Below are positions 5,382 to 8,071 of a DNA stretch of 8,071 bases, piece by piece (position 1 is the stretch's first letter; every line of letters begins with the position of its first letter). The translations under genes were made by a program, and so were the position numbers. The stretch spans positions 1-8,071 of the forward strand of contig DAOVWP010000027.1 in assembly GCA_030636615.1 (NCBI GenBank), read 5' to 3'. The notes beneath the pieces were generated by a model. It did not search any database, was not told the DNA's origin, and worked only from the letters and a program-made list of their open reading frames with translations. Source of the stretch: Candidatus Nanohaloarchaea archaeon. GTDB taxonomy: Archaea > EX4484-52 > GLR71.

Positions 5382-5573
5382 ATGAAAGGAACTGTAAAAT
5401 TTTACAACGAACAGAAAGCATTTGGCTTTATTATTGGTGACGACGAAAAAGATTATTTTGTTCACCAAACTGCATTTAAGTAAGGAACTACTCTACAAGC
5501 AGGAGACGTAGTAACTCTCGAAGTTGAATAAGGAGACAGAGGACCAAAAGCTGTTAATGTTACAAAAGAATAA
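5382..5573 (+). pseudogene. Cold-shock domain (Csp/CspA-like) gene with two in-frame TAA codons
   Basis: The frame encodes a 63-codon CspA-type RNA chaperone of one cold-shock domain. RNP1 is present as KAFGFI (12-17; usual KGFGFI) and RNP2 as YFVHQ (25-29), followed by GTTLQAGDVVTLEVE (35-49) and GDRGPKAVNVTKE (51-63), an excellent family C-terminus. Codons 34 (5481-5483) and 50 (5529-5531) are TAA. No frameshift is present and every other codon fits the family. Both TAA sites fall where family members usually carry Glu, Gln or Asp, and both are followed by GGA. Normal decoding would give only a 33-residue fragment with the first three strands. The ATG has a good GAGGT site. It may be a very young pseudogene, a read-through gene, or contain sequence errors; ordinary termination at TAA elsewhere in the window argues against a genome-wide recoded TAA. 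Confidence 0.75.
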
Positions 5574-5615
5574 TTAATAAGCTATAAGTCTTAAATAAGA
5601 TATTGCATGTAATAC

Positions 5616-5622
5616 TTTTTTT
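5616..5622 (+). terminator. T7 tract after the cold-shock gene
   Basis: A run of seven T, followed by ATTTG, lies 43 bases after the final TAA of the cold-shock frame. Oligo-T runs terminate archaeal transcription; no strong hairpin precedes it. It implies that the helicase gene is transcribed separately. Confidence 0.4.
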
Positions 5623-5637
5623 ATTTGAATTTAATCA

Positions 5638-5645
5638 TTTAAATT
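5638..5645 (+). promoter_or_regulatory. Likely TATA box of the DEAD-box helicase gene
   Basis: TTTAAATT would set the transcript start near 5669, just before the leader hairpin. TTATTATA at about 5651-5658 and TTAAATAA at 5591-5598 are alternatives, so the exact start is uncertain. Confidence 0.4.
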
Positions 5646-5672
5646 AAAAATTATTATATTAATAATGAACAA

Positions 5673-5712
5673 GCACCTGCCCTTAGTGGTTATTTTTTCT
5701 AAATGCAGGTGC
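5673..5712 (+). promoter_or_regulatory. Hairpin in the helicase 5' leader
   Basis: GCACCTGC (5673-5680) pairs perfectly with GCAGGTGC (5705-5712), an 8-bp GC-rich stem in an otherwise AT-rich leader, around a 24-base U-rich loop. The stem lies 48 bases before the helicase ATG and does not cover its Shine-Dalgarno site. It could be a regulatory RNA element or a protein-binding site; an ORF reading through it from 5665 has no family similarity. Confidence 0.5.
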
Positions 5713-5720
5713 AATTCAAT

Positions 5721-5752
5721 CACACATAAACACACCTATAACACACAGATAA
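5721..5752 (+). repeat. Three near-tandem CACAC repeats in the helicase leader
   Basis: CACACATAAA (5721-5730), CACACCTATAA (5731-5741) and CACACAGATAA (5742-5752) follow one another without gaps and run straight into the Shine-Dalgarno site. They have no G except one and would be single-stranded in RNA, making a plausible binding site for a cold-shock protein or the helicase itself. Confidence 0.55.
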
Positions 5753-5755
5753 GGA
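5751..5755 (+). promoter_or_regulatory. Shine-Dalgarno site of the DEAD-box helicase
   Basis: AAGGA lies 5 bases before the ATG at 5761. It decides the start in favour of 5761 over the in-frame ATG at 5665, whose 32 extra residues have no helicase similarity. Confidence 0.6.
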
Positions 5756-5760
5756 TAAAA

Positions 5761-7020
5761 ATGATTACTTTTGATAAGTTTGATTTCTGCGACGATTTAC
5801 ATAGATCCATCACTAAGCTTGGGTTTAAGAACCCTACAAAGATTCAGGAACTATCAATTCCTCCAATATTGGAAGGAAAAGATATACTTGGAGAATCTGC
5901 AACCGGTTCCGGAAAGACTCTGGCTTTCGGCTGCGGAATAGTTGAAAAGGTCGTGCCAAAGCAGGGATTACAGGCATTGATAATTACACCTACAAGGGAA
6001 CTTGCAGAACAGGTCAAAGAATCCATCTCTATGCTGGCACAAGGCAAGCAACTTAGGGTTCTCGCAGTTTATGGAGGTACAGCAATAAATTCTCAGATCA
6101 AAGCGCTAAGACACGCAGAGGTTGTAATAGCCACACCTGGAAGATTTAATGATCATCTCCAGAGAGGCACAGTCAATACTTCAAAAATCAGTATGTTTGT
6201 GCTGGACGAAGTTGACAGGATGCTTGATATGGGTTTTATTGCAGATATTGAAAAAATTATGAAGTCATGTCCGCAGAAGAAACAGGTACTGTTTTTCTCA
6301 GCAACCATACCTCCACAGATAGAAAAATTATCAAAGAAATATCTGGATAATCCTATAAAGGTCTTTGCAGAAAAGCAGGTTGACCAGACAAAGCTTAAAC
6401 AGATTTATTATGATATACCAAGAGCCCTAAAGTTATCAATGCTTGTTCATTTGTTAAAAAATGAAACTTCTAATATGATCATGATCTTTTGCAATACCAG
6501 AAGGAATACTGATCTGATTGTCAAGAATTTAAAATTGAATGATATTAACGCCGAGGCATTGCATGGTGGTTATTCTCAGAACCATCGAACAAAGACAATC
6601 AATGATTTTAAGAAAGGCCGGAAAAAGATATTGGTCTGCACTGATGTTGCTGCAAGAGGAATTGATATCAAAAACATTTCGCACATATATAATTATGATC
6701 TTCCAAGCGATTCGACAGATTATGTCCACAGGATTGGAAGAACTGCAAGAGCAGGAGAAGAAGGCATAGTTATTAACATATTATGCGACTATGATTATGA
6801 TAATTTCTCAAAGATTTTAAAAGAGCATAGTTCATTCTCTATAAAGAAAGTAAAACCTCCTGTTGTTGAAAAAATAAAGATTCAACGGGAAAGTCCAGGT
6901 CCTTCTCGCGGAAAAAACCCTAGATCCAGAAGAGATGCTCCGAAAAGAAGATCATCTAATAATAGCAATAGATCATCTAATAATAACAGGTCATCTAATA
7001 ACAACAGACGAAGAAGATAA
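5761..7020 (+). CDS. DEAD-box ATP-dependent RNA helicase (RhlE/CsdA-like)
   Basis: The 419-residue protein unwinds or remodels RNA with ATP in the cytoplasm. All motifs are present: Q motif GFKNPTKIQ (21-29), I ATGSGKT (47-53), Ia TPTREL (76-81), Ib TPGR (125-128), II DEVD (149-152), III SAT (180-182), IV MIIFCNTRR, V ARGID (298-302) and VI HRIGRTAR (323-330). Motif II is DEVD instead of DEAD, a known tolerated variant. After the core, about residues 360-419 form a basic disordered tail (SRGKNPRSRRDAPKRR) ending in RSSNN repeats and RRRR, likely an RNA-binding extension as in RhlE-like proteins. The start at 5761 has AAGGA 5 bases upstream. Its position just after a cold-shock gene, and a long structured leader, suggest a cold or RNA-structure response. 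Nine bases separate its stop from the convergent Nudix gene. Confidence 0.95.
   Translation: MITFDKFDFCDDLHRSITKLGFKNPTKIQELSIPPILEGKDILGESATGSGKTLAFGCGIVEKVVPKQGLQALIITPTRELAEQVKESISMLAQGKQLRVLAVYGGTAINSQIKALRHAEVVIATPGRFNDHLQRGTVNTSKISMFVLDEVDRMLDMGFIADIEKIMKSCPQKKQVLFFSATIPPQIEKLSKKYLDNPIKVFAEKQVDQTKLKQIYYDIPRALKLSMLVHLLKNETSNMIMIFCNTRRNTDLIVKNLKLNDINAEALHGGYSQNHRTKTINDFKKGRKKILVCTDVAARGIDIKNISHIYNYDLPSDSTDYVHRIGRTARAGEEGIVINILCDYDYDNFSKILKEHSSFSIKKVKPPVVEKIKIQRESPGPSRGKNPRSRRDAPKRRSSNNSNRSSNNNRSSNNNRRRR
6949..7005 (+). repeat. Tandem coding repeat in the helicase tail
   Basis: Three units begin AGATCATCTAATAA or a near copy: 6949-6969 (21 bases), 6970-6987 (18) and 6988-7005 (18). They encode RSSNNSN, RSSNNN and RSSNNN. 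The near-identity at DNA level points to recent slippage expansion of the disordered basic tail. Confidence 0.7.
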
Positions 7021-7029
7021 TATCTTTTA

Positions 7030-7518
7030 TTATCTCTTCTCCCAACTCCCAAGATTGTCTCCGCTCAGATGTCGATCAAGCATCTCCAGTTCTTCATAGA
7101 TCCCCTCAATCAGATCATAACTTTTTGCTTCTTCAAGACTGACCCACGCATATTCTGTAAGATCCTTGCAGAGTTTGACCTCTCCTTCAATATAATCAGC
7201 AAAAAGACTAACAATTATTGTAGGGATATTATCAGATCGGATATAACACATACTTGTCAGATATCTTATATTTTTGATCTCAAGAGCAGTTTCTTCCAGA
7301 ACTTCCCTTCTTAGCAGGTTTTCAAAAATATTATACCAGTGCGCAGAAGTATCTCTTTCTCTTTTTGTATAATCGTCCATCTCCAGCTTACCGCCGGGGA
7401 CAGTCCATTTGTCAGGAAAAGCTTTCTCACTTGATGCTCTTTTAGCAATCAGGTACTTGCCATCTTTGATTATGATTCCGGTTACAACAATATAGTGTGC
7501 CTTTTGCGGATCATACAT
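7030..7518 (-). CDS. Nudix hydrolase with an insertion inside the Nudix box
   Basis: The 162-residue product has the Nudix fold pattern: VVTGIIIKDGKYLIAKRA (11-28), FPDKWTVPGGKLE (34-46) and the catalytic helix ENLLRREVLEETALEI (66-81) with REVLEE carrying the metal-binding glutamates. It would hydrolyse a nucleoside diphosphate linked to another group; the substrate cannot be told. In the standard box the second Gly precedes the Arg of REVxEE by 14 residues; here the distance is 28 (G43 to R71), so a segment DDYTKRERDTSAHWYN is inserted. The C-terminal part (YAWVSLEEAKSYDLIEGIYEELEMLD) is typical. A strong AAGGTGAT precedes the ATG at 7518, and a TATA-like ATTTATAT lies 27.5 bases away, so both leaderless and led starts fit the same codon. 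Confidence 0.88.
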   Translation of the reverse strand: MYDPQKAHYIVVTGIIIKDGKYLIAKRASSEKAFPDKWTVPGGKLEMDDYTKRERDTSAHWYNIFENLLRREVLEETALEIKNIRYLTSMCYIRSDNIPTIIVSLFADYIEGEVKLCKDLTEYAWVSLEEAKSYDLIEGIYEELEMLDRHLSGDNLGSWEKR

Positions 7519-7540
7519 AATATCACCTTATGATCTCCAG

Positions 7541-7570
7541 GATATAAATTTTTTTTGATGCATTTAAATA
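7541..7570. promoter_or_regulatory. Divergent promoter region (Nudix gene / DUF212 gene)
   Basis: TTTAAATA at 7563-7570 is centred 27.5 bases before the ATG at 7594 (plus) and predicts a leaderless transcript. For the Nudix gene, minus-strand ATTTATAT (7542-7549) is centred 27.5 bases from its ATG; alternatively the nearly symmetric TTTAAATA serves both directions and gives the Nudix mRNA a leader of about 20 bases that includes its Shine-Dalgarno site AAGGTGAT (7522-7529). Confidence 0.5.
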
Positions 7571-7593
7571 CCTTTATGACATAAACCATTATT

Positions 7594-8061
7594 ATGACTC
7601 TCGGTTCAGATCTGATCATACTCATTACAAACCCGATAATAATAAGTGTTGTTCTGGCTTTTCTTACTTCAATGTTTCTCAAGTTTCTTGCTTCAGATGA
7701 ACAGACCTTTAAATCTTTCCTTCTGTCTCATGGCGGTATGCCAAGCACACATTCATCTTCAGTTTGCGCTCTTGTAGTAGCCATATATTTTACAGAAGGA
7801 ATAACCACTCTTTTAATATTTTCTCTAATCTTTGCGATTACAACAGTAAACGATGCAATCAACTCAAGATATGAGATCGGTGTTCATGCAAAGATCCTTA
7901 ACAAAATAATGAAAAACCCAAAATACCAACTTCTTGAAAGGGTTGGTCACAAACCTATAGAAGCATTTATAGGCATACTTGTCGGCATATCAGTTGCCAC
8001 AATAGTTCATTTTGTGCCTATAGCAATTATATTGATAAGGTCTATCTTAAATCAGATATGA
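7594..8061 (+). CDS. DUF212 membrane protein (divergent PAP2 family)
   Basis: The 155-residue product matches DUF212 (COG1963, the YuiD-type family annotated as acid phosphatase/vanadium-dependent haloperoxidase-related). Signature blocks are HGGMPSTHSSSVCAL (46-60), a TTVNDAINSRYEIGVHAKILN segment (83-103; family usually has YDAxGVRRxxGxQAxxLN) and LLERVGHKPIEAFIGILVGI (113-132). Hydrophobic stretches at about 7-32, 56-84 and 124-150 give three to four membrane passes. The PSTHS block resembles the PAP2 phosphatase motif, so a lipid- or isoprenoid-phosphate phosphatase activity is possible but unproved. In place of the usual Arg-rich GVRR the sequence has NSRYEIG, so one charged position differs. 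The ATG at 7594 is 27.5 bases from a TATA box, which supports a leaderless start. Length is about normal and the gene is complete. Confidence 0.9.
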   Translation: MTLGSDLIILITNPIIISVVLAFLTSMFLKFLASDEQTFKSFLLSHGGMPSTHSSSVCALVVAIYFTEGITTLLIFSLIFAITTVNDAINSRYEIGVHAKILNKIMKNPKYQLLERVGHKPIEAFIGILVGISVATIVHFVPIAIILIRSILNQI

Positions 8062-8071
8062 TTTAATCAGA

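Noticed and set aside
5382..5573. Genome-wide TAA reassignment to Gln or Glu
   Set aside because: Reading through the TAA stops of the gene ending at 598 or of the helicase at 7018 would run into the antisense of neighbouring genes, and families end at the expected place at these codons.
5721..5752. CACAC repeats as a CRISPR-like array
   Set aside because: The units are only 10-11 bases and contiguous, with no spacers and no cas genes nearby.
5749..5756. ATAAGGAT shared by the two leaders as a regulatory box
   Set aside because: AAGGA is itself a ribosome-binding-type sequence, and TAAGGA also occurs several times on the minus strand elsewhere in the window, so it is weak evidence alone.
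5665..5760. 32-residue N-terminal extension of the helicase
   Set aside because: It covers the hairpin and CACAC repeats, has no family similarity, and a Shine-Dalgarno site sits right before the ATG at 5761.

Overview
The window is a compact, AT-rich stretch of an archaeal chromosome. The evidence is the gene content: a diphthine synthase, a Trm5-type tRNA methyltransferase, a DUF357 protein and a DUF212 membrane protein. In addition, TATA-like octamers sit about 26-28 bases upstream of most start codons, which is the layout of leaderless archaeal transcripts. A DPANN-type archaeon is plausible but is only an inference; no rRNA is present to place it.

Layout from left to right. A 5'-truncated membrane protein on the + strand (2-598) abuts, tail to tail with no gap, a minus-strand group: a membrane-anchored coiled-coil protein (599-841), an unlisted 38-residue membrane ORF (872-988), a DUF357 protein (998-1264) and dphB (1270-2001). 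A methionine-rich anchored protein (minus, 2123-2635) is followed by trm5 (plus, 2690-3511). These two diverge from one TATA octamer exactly midway between their start codons. trm5 overlaps by 8 bp the tail of a coiled-coil/winged-helix protein (minus, 3504-4469). Next come tRNA-Pro(GGG) (plus, 4532-4605), a shared bidirectional terminator, and an unknown gene (minus, 4639-5082 or further upstream) whose start codon looks non-standard.

The central region (5241-7020) holds two RNA-chaperone genes: a cold-shock-domain gene (5382-5573) and a DEAD-box RNA helicase (5761-7020). Both have long leaders, of about 90-110 nt if the best TATA boxes are used, unlike their neighbours. The helicase leader has an 8-bp hairpin and three near-tandem CACAC repeats. 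The cold-shock gene is the most striking object: its reading frame is family-like from end to end but is interrupted by two in-frame TAA codons, both at Glu/Gln-type positions and both followed by GGA. The window ends with a Nudix hydrolase carrying a split Nudix box (minus, 7030-7518) and a DUF212/PAP2-related membrane protein (plus, 7594-8061).

Much of the content concerns translation and RNA: EF-2 diphthamide formation, G37 methylation of tRNA, a tRNA-Pro that has the G36-G37 Trm5 target, a cold-shock protein and an RNA helicase. No mobile element, CRISPR array, rRNA or origin was seen.
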